DNA of 64,000 nt from Nonomuraea terrae (GTDB taxonomy: Bacteria; Actinomycetota; Actinomycetes; Streptosporangiales; Streptosporangiaceae): the NCBI RefSeq assembly GCF_004348995.1, contig NZ_SMKQ01000010.1, forward strand, positions 1 through 64,000, given 5' to 3'. Positions 24,684 through 35,703 of this stretch are shown one piece after another. Made by a program: the position numbers and the translations under genes. The notes beneath the pieces are model-generated. The model searched no databases, was not told where the DNA came from, and worked only from the letters and a program-made list of their open reading frames with translations. Position 1 is the stretch's first letter. Each line of letters opens with the position of its first letter.

Positions 24684-26382
24684 CGCATCACCGAGACCGC
24701 CAGCAGGAACCAGGCGCTGTGCGGAATCCACTGCTCGGCCCACCTCCACGACTCGCCGCCGGCACGGTGCTCCGGCGGCATGAACGCGATGTCGTGCTCG
24801 TCGTCGACACCGCTGGTGATCCCGTTCAGGATGCCACCGGGAACGTTCTGGAAGGCCGTGGAGTACTCCACGTTGTTCCTGCCCCGCCCCTGGAGCATGG
24901 ACGCGTCGAACGGGTTGAGCCCGGTGATCCACTGCACCTGGTCCTCGGCCAGCCTGTGCAGCCGGTCGCGCAGGCCGGGCGGGCAGCCGGGCAGCCCGGC
25001 GGCGAGCAGCGCGGCGTACGCGGTCGAGCTGATGCCCGCGTTCTCTCCCTGCCACCAGTAGCCGGTCTCGTTGTCGTGCGGGTAGAAGAAGCTCGTCCTG
25101 GGCGATGCGCCGAGCGGCTGGGTGTACTGGCGGGGATAGCCGAAGGGGTTGTGCACCTCGTCGGTCATGGTGACCGCGTCGCGCAGCAGGGTGAGGGCCA
25201 GGTCGCGGGCCCGTCCCGCCTCCGGGGACGCCTGGAGCACCTCGGCGAAGCGCATGAGCGCCACCGCCGGCAGCCCGGGCTCTGCCGCGTGGAAGAACGG
25301 CCGGTCCTCCACGTCGCCCCGCAGGTAGCCGAACCCCCGCCCGGAGTCGGTGTACCGGGCGGCCAGCGAGGCGGCCCGGCGCTCGGCCGCCGCCGCGAAC
25401 ACCGGCAGGTGTTCCGCGCCGAAGCCGTGCTCGGCGGCGTGGGCCAGTTCGGTGGCGGCCATCAGGGCGCAGTAGTCGTCGATGACGGACTCGTGGCCGT
25501 CGTAGAGGTAGTCGGCGTTGTGCCGTTCCAGGTGCGTGAAGCCCCGGTGGGCGGCCGCGAAGTAGTCCTCCGGCGCGAAGTCGCCGTGGTCGTCCTGGAC
25601 GGCGGCCCTGGCCAGGGCGGCGATGGCCATGCCGCCGCCCTGGCGGTAGGCGGCCTGCCAGCGGGTGGTGCGCACGCTGTTCTGCAGCGGCGCGTTGATC
25701 ACCCGTTCTTCGAGCTTCTTGGTGAGGGCGTCGAAGACGGCCGTGTAGAAGTACCCCTCCTCGGACTGGAAGCGCACCAGGAAGTCCGCGCCGTAAAGCC
25801 CTTCGTCGCGCATCCTGGCGCCGAGCGCGCGGGACAGCTCCGGGTGCGTCCCGCGCAGGTGGTCGCGGGCGGCCAGGAAGGCCCACGCGCACAGGGGGGT
25901 CTGCTGGGGGTTCATCATCCGGGTGTAGTTGAGGTGGCTGAGGAACTTGCTGTGGTCGCCGGAGGCGTCGAGCCAGCCGCCGCCGGCGTCGACCGTGCGC
26001 CCGGAGTCGTCGAGGTGGAAGCGGGCGTGCCGGTCCTTGCGGTCGATCTCGCCGCTGGAGCGCACGGCCTTGAAGTAGTACAGGACGTCGGAGAGCGTCT
26101 GGTGGTGGACGCGGCGCTCGGCCACCTCGAACGGCGCCGAGCGGACGCCGTCGACCTCCACGTGATAGGTGCCCGCTGCCCGCACGTGGTCGAAGTCCAA
26201 CCGGGCGAACCGGCCGAGCGACCACCCGTCGACCCGGTGGAGCGGGCCGGGGGCCAGTTCGGTCCTGGCGCCGTCGGCGGCGACCAGGCACGCCGACCGG
26301 ATCTCGGCGGGTCCGCGGGCGAGCACCACGGCCTTCTTCGACCCGGCCGTGTTGTAGCCGAGGTGGCTCGTCAGGACGCTGA

Positions 26383-26386
<4 letters not shown>
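24680..26386 (-). CDS. Glycoside hydrolase family 9 enzyme
   Basis: 568 residues. An Ig-like N-terminal domain (about 1-90, HLGYNTAGSKKAVV...VDGVRSAPFEV) precedes an (alpha/alpha)6 barrel. The GH9 base motif is DASGD at 140-144 in GGWLDASGDHSKF, and NPFGYPRQYTQ and NNVEYSTAFQN lie where the second substrate-binding and acid motifs occur. The GH9 family holds endoglucanases and exo-beta-glucosaminidases. There is no signal peptide, and the neighbours act on amino sugars, so a cytoplasmic exo-acting enzyme on imported oligosaccharides fits. The GTG overlaps the GH1 stop by 4 nt; a longer upstream frame is within GH1. Confidence 0.88.
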
Positions 26387-27738
<1,352 letters not shown>

Positions 27739-27767
27739 CGGTTGTGCACTCCTAGATCGGTGATGGG

Positions 27768-29408
27768 TCACGGCTCGCGAGAGATCGACTCGACCCACTT
27801 CTTGGTCTCCTCGATCCGCCCGGGGCCGGAGCGCCGCCAGACACCCGTGCCACCGGTCTGCCAGGGCCGGGGCCCGCCGAGCGGACGATATTCCACGCCG
27901 AGGGCGTCCAGCCGGGCCAGATGCGTCCGCAGGCGGCTCTCGAACTCGTCGAGGTGGTCGATGCCGCCGCGCCACAGCACCTCGGCGAGGGCGCACGCGC
28001 GGGGGAAGGCCAGGTAGTCGAGGTGCCGCTGGTGGGGCACCCACTCGCTCCACACCTGCCACTGGCCGCCGAGCACCCGAGAGCGCCGCTCGTCCGGCCA
28101 TCCGGGCGGAGCCGGGGTGAAGGCGGCCACGTCGGCCAGGGTGATCGCACCGCCCTCGGAACGCCGCTCCTCCGGCAGGTCCGACTGGTCGAAGTTGAAG
28201 TAGGTGGGGAACAGCGGGGCGCGGACCACGTCATGGGTCCGCGCGGCGCGCTCGGCCACCTCGTGGCCGCGCCAGGCCATGACGATCGTGTCGGGCAGCA
28301 CGCCGCCGGTGACGAAGGCCTCGTCCCACACCACCATGCGCGCCCCGCGACCGGCGAGGAAACGGCCGAGCTCGCGCAGGAAGTGGCCGTGCATCTGGCG
28401 CGGCTCGGTGTAACCGTGCGCCGCCATCTCCGCCGCGATCGCCGGGTCCTCCGCCCACCAGCTCATGTCGCACTCGTCCCCGCCGAGATGGACGTACGGC
28501 GCGCCCGTCGCGTCGAGGAGCTCGCCGAGCACGTCCCGCAGGAAGGACACGACCGGCTCCGTCGGGCTGATCGACGAGCGGCCCGCCCAGACGGTGTCCA
28601 GGACGGCCTGTTCCTCTCCCGGGCGGCCGAGCTCGGGGTAGGCCGCGCGCAACGCGGACGTGTGCCCGGGCAGGTCGATCTCCGGCACCAGAACGATGCC
28701 GTGGGAACGCGCATAGGCCGAGATCTCCGCGAGGTCCTCGAGGGTGTAGTAGCCGCCGTGCGGGGTTCCGTCCGGCACGCCGTCGGGGCCGAGCCGGGTG
28801 GAGGGCCGCCAGGCGCCGACCTCGTGCAGGCGCGGGTGGAGGCGGCTCTCGACCCGCCAGCCCTGGTCGTCGGACAGATGCAGGTGCAGCCGGTTGTAGC
28901 GGTGGGCGGCCAGCAGATCGACGTAGCGCAGCACAGTGCTCTTCGGGAAGAAGTGCCGGGCCACGTCGAGCATCGCGCCGCGCCAGCCGTACGCAGGCGC
29001 GTCGGTGACCCCGCCGCACGGCACGGTCCAGCCGCCTGGCGGCGCGCCCGCGCTGCGCCAGATCTCCACCGGAAGAAGCTGGCGCAGCGTGGTCAGGGCG
29101 CCGGACACGCCTTCGAGATCGCTCGCCTCGACGGTGACCCCTCGCTCGGCGATCCGCAGGGTGTAGCCGCCGGTCGGCGTCCCCTCACCGACACGTACGG
29201 CGAACCGTGTGGTCTCAGTGGTATTGCCTGGCTCGCCTCCGGCCGTGGACGGACCTGGTCGAAGACCGGCCAGGAACCGGCGGGCGAGCGACGCCACCTC
29301 CTGCGGACCCTCCACCGTGAGCGGCATTTCCGCAGTTAAACGGCATATTCCGGGGTGCGGATCGACCGTCGCCGGGCGCGGGAGCAAGGAGGACCAGCCA
29401 TTCACCAC
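27768..29408 (-). CDS. GH20 beta-N-acetylhexosaminidase
   Basis: 546 residues: an N-terminal GH20b-like domain (LLPRPATVDPHPG...GVTVEASDLEGVSGALTTLRQLLP), then a (beta/alpha)8 catalytic domain with WRGAMLDVARHFFP, HLHLSDDQGWR, VPEIDLPGHTSALRAAYPEL and the catalytic pair Asp311-Glu312 in HLGGDECD. It removes terminal GlcNAc or GalNAc by substrate-assisted catalysis. No signal peptide is apparent, so it acts on imported oligosaccharides. The GTG start has GGGGTGAAC upstream. It is the first gene of the leftward glycosidase operon and is divergent from the sugar ABC transporter, implying shared control. Confidence 0.95.
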   Translation of the reverse strand: MVNGWSSLLPRPATVDPHPGICRLTAEMPLTVEGPQEVASLARRFLAGLRPGPSTAGGEPGNTTETTRFAVRVGEGTPTGGYTLRIAERGVTVEASDLEGVSGALTTLRQLLPVEIWRSAGAPPGGWTVPCGGVTDAPAYGWRGAMLDVARHFFPKSTVLRYVDLLAAHRYNRLHLHLSDDQGWRVESRLHPRLHEVGAWRPSTRLGPDGVPDGTPHGGYYTLEDLAEISAYARSHGIVLVPEIDLPGHTSALRAAYPELGRPGEEQAVLDTVWAGRSSISPTEPVVSFLRDVLGELLDATGAPYVHLGGDECDMSWWAEDPAIAAEMAAHGYTEPRQMHGHFLRELGRFLAGRGARMVVWDEAFVTGGVLPDTIVMAWRGHEVAERAARTHDVVRAPLFPTYFNFDQSDLPEERRSEGGAITLADVAAFTPAPPGWPDERRSRVLGGQWQVWSEWVPHQRHLDYLAFPRACALAEVLWRGGIDHLDEFESRLRTHLARLDALGVEYRPLGGPRPWQTGGTGVWRRSGPGRIEETKKWVESISREP

Positions 29409-29459
29409 ATGTTCACCCCATCAAACGAAAGACCTACTAATAACGGGCGAAGGTACTGG

Positions 29460-29488
29460 TTGTCTTACCTTGGTGCAAGTGGTATCTT
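29460..29488 (+). promoter_or_regulatory. Probable promoter of the sugar ABC transporter operon
   Basis: TTGTCT (29460-29465), a 17-bp spacer and TATCTT (29483-29488) precede the first permease. The surrounding 150 bp shared with GH20 contains several TGGTA-like half-sites (ACTGGT, AGTGGTA, ACTGGTA) that a GntR could use, but no clear palindrome. Confidence 0.45.
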
Positions 29489-29561
29489 CCCGGTACTTCA
29501 CTGGTATTTCGCCCTGGTCGGGGACGTTTTCCGCGGTAGCCCGGCCCATGAAGAGGTGATC

Positions 29562-30536
29562 ATGGCGGTCAATCAGACCCTGCCTCGAGTGAACCCACCA
29601 CCCGAGAACAAGCTCCCCGCCCAGCGGAAAATGCCCTTCCTGAGCCGGCTCTGGCGCGACTCACCGCTGCTTGTCATGGTCGCGCCCGCCGTGATCATCC
29701 TGCTGCTCTTCACCTACATCCCGTTGCTGGGCAGCGTGATCGCGTTCATGGACTACGTCCCCTTCCTGGGCTTCACCGGGTCGGAGTGGGTGGGCTGGTC
29801 CAACTTCAGCTCGCTCTTCTCCGACTCGGCGTTCTGGAACGCGCTGTGGAACACCGCGCAGATCACCTTCCTGCAGATCGTGCTCTTCTTCCCGGTGCCG
29901 ATCGTGCTGGCGGTCCTGCTGAACACGGTCGCGATGCCGCTGGCCAAGCGGTTCGTGCAGTCGGTGATCTACCTGCCGCACTTCCTGTCGTGGGTGATCA
30001 TCGTCGCGCTGTTCCAGCAGATCCTCGGCGGGAACGGCGTGCTGAACCGCTTCCTGATCACGCACGGGATGACGCCGCTCGAGATCATGTCCAACCCCGA
30101 CACCTTCAAGCTGCTGCTCACCACGCAGGCCATCTGGAAGGACGCCGGCTGGGGGACGATCATCTTCCTGGCCGCCATCGCGGCCATCAACCCCGGCCTC
30201 TACGAGGCCGCCACCATCGACGGCGCGGGCGCCTGGCAGCGCTTCTGGCACGTCACGCTGCCCGGGATGCGGCCGATCATCGTGCTGATGCTGATCCTGC
30301 GGCTCGGCGACGCCCTGACCGTCGGCTTCGAGCAGATCCTGCTCCAGCGGGACGCGGTCGGCCCCGGAGCGGCCGAGGTGCTGGACACCTTCACCTACTT
30401 CAACGGGGTGGTCGACGGGAGCTGGGGCACCGCGACCGCCGCCGGCCTGTTCAAGGGCGTCGTCAGCCTCCTGCTCGTGCTCGCCGCCAACAAACTCGCC
30501 CACCGGCTCGGAGAGGAGGGTGTCTACCGGCGATGA
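29562..30536 (+). CDS. Sugar ABC transporter permease, LplB-like
   Basis: 324 residues, six membrane helices, with the binding-protein-dependent permease EAA loop as LYEAATIDGAGAWQRFWHVTLPGM. The N-terminus LLVMVAPAVIILLLFTYIPLLGSVIAFMDY matches the LplB branch (uptake of complex oligosaccharides). I chose the ATG after AGAGGTG; the frame opens earlier but without support. The stop overlaps the next permease start by 4 nt. Confidence 0.93.
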   Translation: MAVNQTLPRVNPPPENKLPAQRKMPFLSRLWRDSPLLVMVAPAVIILLLFTYIPLLGSVIAFMDYVPFLGFTGSEWVGWSNFSSLFSDSAFWNALWNTAQITFLQIVLFFPVPIVLAVLLNTVAMPLAKRFVQSVIYLPHFLSWVIIVALFQQILGGNGVLNRFLITHGMTPLEIMSNPDTFKLLLTTQAIWKDAGWGTIIFLAAIAAINPGLYEAATIDGAGAWQRFWHVTLPGMRPIIVLMLILRLGDALTVGFEQILLQRDAVGPGAAEVLDTFTYFNGVVDGSWGTATAAGLFKGVVSLLLVLAANKLAHRLGEEGVYRR

Positions 30537-31420
30537 ACTCCCGTCCCGTATGGCTGGGCAAGCCCAAGCCGATCGCCGTCGCCCTGAAGGCCCTCGCGCT
30601 CGTGCTCATCTGCGCGGTGGTCATCTTCCCCTTCCTCGTCGTGATCTCCACCAGTCTGGCGACCAAGCAGCAGATCGACGCCAACGGCGGCTACGTCATC
30701 TGGCCCACAGAGATCTCGTTCGAGGCCTACAAACAGATTTTCAACGGCACGCAGGTCTCGCGGTCGATCATGATCAGCGTGGGCGTGACGGTGGTCGGCA
30801 CCGTCTTCAGTCTCGCCTGCACCGTGCTGGCGGCCTACGGCCTGAGCCGCAGGCAGTCGCTCTTCCAGCGCGGTCTGCTGTCGTTCGTGCTCTTTACGCT
30901 GCTGTTCGCGCCCGGCATGATCCCCGTCTATCTGATGGTCAAGCAGCTGGGCATGCTCAACACGTACTGGTCGCTGATCATCCCCACCGCGGTGAGCGCA
31001 TTCAACATCGTCATCGTCCGCGGTTTCATTCAGGCGATACCGCACGAGCTGTTCGACGCGGCGCGCATGGACGGGGCGGGCGAATGGCGCATTCTCCGGT
31101 CCGTCGTGCTGCCGAATTCCAAAGCGGTCGTCGCGGTCGTGGGCCTTTTCATCGCGGTCGGCTACTGGAACAACTATTTCGGCCCGCTGCTGTATTTGAA
31201 CGACACGGAGATGTGGCCCCTCCAGCTCGTCATGCGCACGTTCGTGCTGGAGAACAACGTCACCACCAATGCGCAGGCCATTCCCGGATACGTGGCACCC
31301 CCCGCACAGTCCGTGCAGATGGCGCTCGTGGCGATCGCCACGCTGCCCATCCTGTGCGTCTATCCCTTCCTGACCAAGCACATGTCCAAGGGAATGCTCA
31401 CCGGGGCCATCAAGGGTTAA
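30533..31420 (+). CDS. Sugar ABC transporter permease, YtcP-like
   Basis: 295 residues with six helices, EAA loop LFDAARMDGAGEWRILRSVVLP and the AYGLSRRQSLFQRGLLSF segment typical of the CUT1 YtcP/YteP partner. The ATG overlaps the preceding stop by 4 nt and has GGAGGG upstream. It forms the membrane channel with the LplB-like subunit. No ATPase is encoded here, so a shared MsiK-type ATPase elsewhere in the genome is expected, as in other actinomycetes. Confidence 0.93.
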   Translation: MNSRPVWLGKPKPIAVALKALALVLICAVVIFPFLVVISTSLATKQQIDANGGYVIWPTEISFEAYKQIFNGTQVSRSIMISVGVTVVGTVFSLACTVLAAYGLSRRQSLFQRGLLSFVLFTLLFAPGMIPVYLMVKQLGMLNTYWSLIIPTAVSAFNIVIVRGFIQAIPHELFDAARMDGAGEWRILRSVVLPNSKAVVAVVGLFIAVGYWNNYFGPLLYLNDTEMWPLQLVMRTFVLENNVTTNAQAIPGYVAPPAQSVQMALVAIATLPILCVYPFLTKHMSKGMLTGAIKG

Positions 31421-31445
31421 CGGATCACCGTAAAGGAAGAACATC

Positions 31446-33092
31446 ATGGCTAGCAGAATCCCCGGCGAGGGGCTCACCCGCAGATCGCTTCTGCGGAACG
31501 CGGGTCTGGCCGCGGCGCTCGTGCCCGTCAGCGGAGTGCTCGCCGCGTGCGGCTCCGGCTCTTCGGGCGGGAGCACGGGCGGCAGCCCGGCCGGCAACGG
31601 CCAGACGGCGCCGATGCCCACGTACGTGCCGCCGAACAAGCCCAAGCCGCTGTACGAGGGCAACGCCCAGGGCGTCATGGACGTCTACGAGTCCTTCCCC
31701 ATGGACGGCCCGAGGACGGTGACCGGGACGATCGGCGACGGCGGTGACTTCAACGTCATGATCATGACGTATGGCCAGCCGGCCCCGCCGCTGAACGAGA
31801 ACGTCTACTGGCAGCTGCTGAACAAGGAGCTCAACCTCAACGTCAAGCCGCTGCAGGTGCCCTTCGCCGACTTCCAGACGAAGTTCCCCGCGCTGGTCGC
31901 CGGCGACGACCTGCCGGAGTTCGTCTCCGTGCCGATCTTCCAGAACATCTCCCGCCTGCCGCAGCTCGCCGAGGCGCAGTTCACCGACCTGAGCGAGTTC
32001 CTGTCCGGCGACGCCGTGAAGAAGTACCCGAACCTGGCGGGCATCCAGGAGGCGGGCTGGCTCAACGGCTACCTCAACGGCCGGATCTACGGCGTCCCCC
32101 GCTCCGACCCCATCTTCACCACGCAGATCTACACCAAGACGGACGTGATCGAGGCGGCCGGCGCCAACCCGAAGCCGAAGAACCTCCAGGAGTTCCGCGA
32201 CCTGGCCAAGGCGGTCACCGACCCCAAGGCAGGGGTGTACGCCTTCGGCGGCAACATCGCCGACTTCCTGATGATGATGTTCGGCGTCCCCAACAAGTGG
32301 ACGCGCAAGAGCGACGGCACGTTCGTCTCCGCGTACGAGCACGAGGCGTTCGTCCCGGCCATCGCCGAGCTGGCCGCGCTGTACAAGAGCGGCGTCTTCC
32401 ACCCGGACACTGCCACCCTGATCGACAACAAGACGCAGCGGGACGCGCTCTTCCGGTCCGGCAAGCTCGCCATGGTGCACGACGGCAACCGGGCGTTCGG
32501 CATCGTCGCCGACGACAGGAACCTCGTCTTCGACATCATGCTGCCGTTCGGCAAGGACGGCGGAGACGCCGTGCACTGGACCGGCAACGGCGCCTACGCG
32601 ATCACGATGATCAAGAAGACGACCGACAAGAAGAGGATCGACATGTTCCTCAAGGTCCTCGACTACATCGCGGCCCCGTTCGGCTCCAGGGAGTCGTTCG
32701 TGATCAACTACGGCGTCGAGGGCGAGGACTACACGGTCAAGGACGGCGTGGCCGTGCTGACCACCCGCGGGCAGCGCGAGCAGGACCTCGGCCTGGCCTA
32801 CATCGCGGGCGGCCCCCAGGTGCTGTGCAACCCGCAGGGCGCGCCGGGCGTGGACAAGCTGAACTACGACTGGCAGCAGAAGGTCGTCTCGACCCTGCTG
32901 GACAACCCGGCCGCGCACCTGTACTCGCAGACCTTCAACACCAAGGGCGCCGCCCTGGAGAAGCAGATGCAGGACGCGATCGTCGCGGTGTTCCTCGGCC
33001 GCGAGCCCGCCTCCAGCCTGACCTCCGCGGTCCAGAAGTGGAAGGCCGGCGGCGGCGACCAGATGGCCAGGGAGTACGCCGAGGCCCGCTGA
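31446..33092 (+). CDS. Sugar ABC transporter substrate-binding lipoprotein
   Basis: 548 residues. The signal has a twin-arginine-like TRRSLLRNAG, a hydrophobic core and lipobox LAAC with Cys35, then a Ser/Gly linker. The size and the late motifs (EHEAFVPAIAELAALYKSGVFHPD, FRSGKLAMVHDGN) fit the large LplA-like group of family 1 binding proteins, which bind oligosaccharides. The start has AAGGAAG upstream; it is the third gene of the transporter operon, 25 bp after the permease. Confidence 0.93.
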   Translation: MASRIPGEGLTRRSLLRNAGLAAALVPVSGVLAACGSGSSGGSTGGSPAGNGQTAPMPTYVPPNKPKPLYEGNAQGVMDVYESFPMDGPRTVTGTIGDGGDFNVMIMTYGQPAPPLNENVYWQLLNKELNLNVKPLQVPFADFQTKFPALVAGDDLPEFVSVPIFQNISRLPQLAEAQFTDLSEFLSGDAVKKYPNLAGIQEAGWLNGYLNGRIYGVPRSDPIFTTQIYTKTDVIEAAGANPKPKNLQEFRDLAKAVTDPKAGVYAFGGNIADFLMMMFGVPNKWTRKSDGTFVSAYEHEAFVPAIAELAALYKSGVFHPDTATLIDNKTQRDALFRSGKLAMVHDGNRAFGIVADDRNLVFDIMLPFGKDGGDAVHWTGNGAYAITMIKKTTDKKRIDMFLKVLDYIAAPFGSRESFVINYGVEGEDYTVKDGVAVLTTRGQREQDLGLAYIAGGPQVLCNPQGAPGVDKLNYDWQQKVVSTLLDNPAAHLYSQTFNTKGAALEKQMQDAIVAVFLGREPASSLTSAVQKWKAGGGDQMAREYAEAR

Positions 33093-33115
33093 CTCGCGGA
33101 AAGGAGCCATCCGGA

Positions 33116-33850
33116 ATGAAACTCAGGAACGGGCCCTCGGCGCTGGTCGTCGTCGAGGGCACCGACCTCCACCACGACCTGCTCGGCGCGGCGCTGGCCC
33201 TGCAGGAGATCGTGATCGAGGGCGGGCTGCCCGCGGCCCGCGCCGTCGGCCTCGACCGGTTCGTCGACCCGATGCCGGCCACGGCCGAGGCGGACGTCTA
33301 CGTGCTGTACCGCTCGTCGGTCACCTTCGACCCCGCGCAGCAGGAGGCGCTGTCGGCCCTCGTGGCCGCGGGCAAGGGGCTCGTCGCGGTGCACGCGAGC
33401 AACCTGTTCGGCTTCGGTCCGGGCGGACTGGACGCCGACCGGGCGGCGTACGAGCTGGTCGGGTCGCGCTACGTCTCCCACGGCGACGCGGGGTCGGAGG
33501 GCCGGATCGAGGTGTCGGTGCGTGAGGGCCACCCTGTGACCCGATACCTGGACGACTTCGCCATCGACGACGAGTACTACGTGCTGGAGTACGCGCCGGA
33601 CGTCCAGGTGCTGGCGGAGCGCCGCGCGGGAGAGGGCACCGAGCCGGTCGCCTACGTGCGCGAGCACGGCGCGGGCCGGGTCTGCTACACCTCCCTCGGC
33701 CACGACGCGCGGGCCTGGGGCAACCCCTGGTTCCGCCAGCTCGTACGGCAGGCCAGCCTGTGGGCGGCGGGCGTCGGCGACGACGTCATCGGCTCCTGGT
33801 CCACCCGCTGGCCGCTGGGCAACGCACGCTTCATCGGGGGCGCGGCATGA
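33116..33850 (+). CDS. ThuA-like domain protein
   Basis: 244 residues of the class I glutamine-amidotransferase-like ThuA fold: ALVVVEGTDLHHDL at the N-terminus, ADVYVLYRS, LVAAGKGLVAVHASN, and a C-terminal EHGAGRVCYTSLGHDARAWGNPWFRQLV. Several conserved His residues (HH, VHASN, GHD) are present but there is no Cys nucleophile. ThuA proteins take part in 3-keto-disaccharide metabolism in rhizobia. RBS AAAGGAG precedes the ATG. It is coupled by ATGA to the sugar isomerase gene. Confidence 0.87.
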   Translation: MKLRNGPSALVVVEGTDLHHDLLGAALALQEIVIEGGLPAARAVGLDRFVDPMPATAEADVYVLYRSSVTFDPAQQEALSALVAAGKGLVAVHASNLFGFGPGGLDADRAAYELVGSRYVSHGDAGSEGRIEVSVREGHPVTRYLDDFAIDDEYYVLEYAPDVQVLAERRAGEGTEPVAYVREHGAGRVCYTSLGHDARAWGNPWFRQLVRQASLWAAGVGDDVIGSWSTRWPLGNARFIGGAA

Positions 33851-34641
33851 GCGATCAGATCGTGCCGCCGGTCGCCGCCCAGCTCTGGTCGCTGCACGAG
33901 GACGCCGCCAAGGATCTGCTCGGCGTGCTGGAACGCGTCGCGGAGATCGGCTACACCGCGGTCGAGCCCATCAGCCTGTACGGCCACGCGCCGTCGGCCG
34001 TGCGGGCCGCCCTGGACCGGCTGGGCCTCGGCGTGTGCAGCATGCACGTCCCGTTCCCGTCCGGCGAGGACGCCCCGGCCATCCTGGACGCCTGCCAGGA
34101 GCTGGGCGTCGAGACGCTGGTGTGGAGCCTGGAGCCGGAGGAGTTCGGCACGCTCGACGGCGTGCTGGCGGGGGCCCGGCGGATCAACCGCGCGGCGGCC
34201 AACGCGGCGGCGCGCGGCATGCGAATCGCCTACCACAACCACTTCGCCGAGTTCGTCAACGTCTTCGGCGGCCGCCGGGCCTACGACATCCTGCTCGCCG
34301 AGCTGGATCCCGCGGTGGTCGTCGAGCTGGACACGTACTGGGTGGCCGTGGCGGGGCTGGACCCCGTGCCGGTGGCCTCCGGGCTCGGCGACCGGCTGGA
34401 GTTCACACACCTCAAGGACGGTCCCGCCACCGGCATGGACGACTACATGGTGCCCTTCGGCGAGGGCACGGTCGACGTGGCGGCCGTCGCGCGGGCCAAC
34501 CCGGCGGTCAGGTGGTCCATCGTCGAGGCCGACCGCTCCCACCAGGACATGTACGGGCTGCTGCGCGCCTGCTACGACTTCCTCGTCGGCGCCGGCCTCG
34601 CGACCGGCCGCCGGCCCGTGCACACCGGGGGTGCGTCGTGA
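33847..34641 (+). CDS. Sugar phosphate isomerase/epimerase family (AP-endonuclease 2 TIM barrel)
   Basis: 264 residues, a xylose-isomerase-like TIM barrel: AAQLWSLHEDAAKDLLGVLERVAEIGYTAVEP, then the metal-ligand strands RIAYHNHFAEF, VVVELDTYWVAVAG, LEFTHLKDGP and WSIVEADRS (Glu/Asp/His/Glu). Relatives include inosose isomerases and 3-keto-glycoside beta-eliminases. Both ends overlap neighbours by 4 nt (ATGA before, GTGA after), so ThuA, this enzyme and the epimerase are made in a fixed ratio. Confidence 0.88.
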   Translation: MSDQIVPPVAAQLWSLHEDAAKDLLGVLERVAEIGYTAVEPISLYGHAPSAVRAALDRLGLGVCSMHVPFPSGEDAPAILDACQELGVETLVWSLEPEEFGTLDGVLAGARRINRAAANAAARGMRIAYHNHFAEFVNVFGGRRAYDILLAELDPAVVVELDTYWVAVAGLDPVPVASGLGDRLEFTHLKDGPATGMDDYMVPFGEGTVDVAAVARANPAVRWSIVEADRSHQDMYGLLRACYDFLVGAGLATGRRPVHTGGAS

Positions 34642-35627
34642 GCGGGCCCCGGGTGCTCATGCTCGGGGGCACAGGGGTGATCAGCGCCGCGTGCGCGCGC
34701 CGGTTCGTCTCCGACGGCTTCGACGTCACCGTCCTGACCAGGGGGCGCACCACCCTGCGGCCGCTGCCGGAGGGCGTGCGCCGGCTGACCGCCGACGTGC
34801 ACGACGACGCGTCCATGCGCGCCGCGCTGGGGGACGAGACCTTCGACGCGGTCGTCAACTTCGTCGGCTACGTCCCCGCCGACATCACCGCGGACGTGGC
34901 CAGGTACGCCGGCCGCACCGGACAGTACGTGTTCATCTCGACCGGCTCGGTGTACGCCCGTCCGGTGCCGGACCTGCCGGTCACGGAGTCGTCGGCCCGG
35001 CGCGCGGGGAACTTCGACTACCCGGCGCAGAAGCTGCGCTGCGAGGAGGAACTCGAGCGGGCCTTCCGCTACGAGGGGTTCCCCGCGACGATCGTGCGGG
35101 CGGCGCACGTCTACGACGAGACGGTGTTCCCCACGCTGGCCGGCTGGACGGTGATCGACCGCTGGCGGCGGGGCAGGCCGGCAGTCGTGCACGGGGACGG
35201 CACCTCGTTGTGGAACCTCACCCACGCGAGCGACTTCGCCGTGGGGCTGGCCGGTGTCGTCGCCCGCCGCGCCGCCGTGGGAGAAAGCGTGCACATCACC
35301 TCCGACGAGCCGCTCACCTGGGACGGAATTCACCACTGCCTGGCCAGGGCCGCCGGCGTGGAGCCGAGGATCGTGCACCGGTCCAGCTCGGACATCGGCC
35401 GGGAAATCGCCTGGATGGGCACCGTTCTGCAGGAGGATTTCCGGCACTCGATGTTTTATGACAATTCCAAAATCAAGCGGCTCGTCCCGGGTTTCTCGGC
35501 GCAGGTGCCATTCGAGAGGGGAGCCCGGGAGATTCTCCGATGGTTCGACGCGGATCCGTCCCGGCAGCAGGTCGACGCGGAGCTGGACGCGGCCTTCGAC
35601 CGTCTTGCCGGAGATTGTGATGGATAA
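34638..35627 (+). CDS. NAD-dependent epimerase/dehydratase (extended SDR)
   Basis: 329 residues. The Rossmann motif VLMLGGTGVIS replaces the usual final Gly by Ser, as in several plastid-like atypical SDRs. The catalytic Tyr-Lys is YPAQK within FDYPAQKLRCEEELE, with ISTGS upstream. The rest resembles NAD-sugar epimerases. The GTG start overlaps the isomerase stop (GTGA). It is likely a sugar oxidoreductase or epimerase working with ThuA and the isomerase. Confidence 0.88.
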   Translation: MSGPRVLMLGGTGVISAACARRFVSDGFDVTVLTRGRTTLRPLPEGVRRLTADVHDDASMRAALGDETFDAVVNFVGYVPADITADVARYAGRTGQYVFISTGSVYARPVPDLPVTESSARRAGNFDYPAQKLRCEEELERAFRYEGFPATIVRAAHVYDETVFPTLAGWTVIDRWRRGRPAVVHGDGTSLWNLTHASDFAVGLAGVVARRAAVGESVHITSDEPLTWDGIHHCLARAAGVEPRIVHRSSSDIGREIAWMGTVLQEDFRHSMFYDNSKIKRLVPGFSAQVPFERGAREILRWFDADPSRQQVDAELDAAFDRLAGDCDG

Positions 35628-35703
35628 TGGTATCCGGCACGGGTCCAGGGCGAGAATGCCGCTAGGTTCGTCGAGGAAACAGCAGCTGGGGACAGGGAAA
35701 GAC

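Noticed and set aside
29400-29560. DasR-type site (ACTGGTCTAGACCACT-like) between GH20 and the sugar transporter
   Set aside because: Only half-sites such as ACTGGT and AGTGGTA are present; no palindrome fits, so I list them only as weak context for the promoter.
35620-35703. Longer start for the HutC-type GntR
   Set aside because: Possible (GGAG site at ATG 35620) but it adds residues with no family counterpart; noted as an alternative only.
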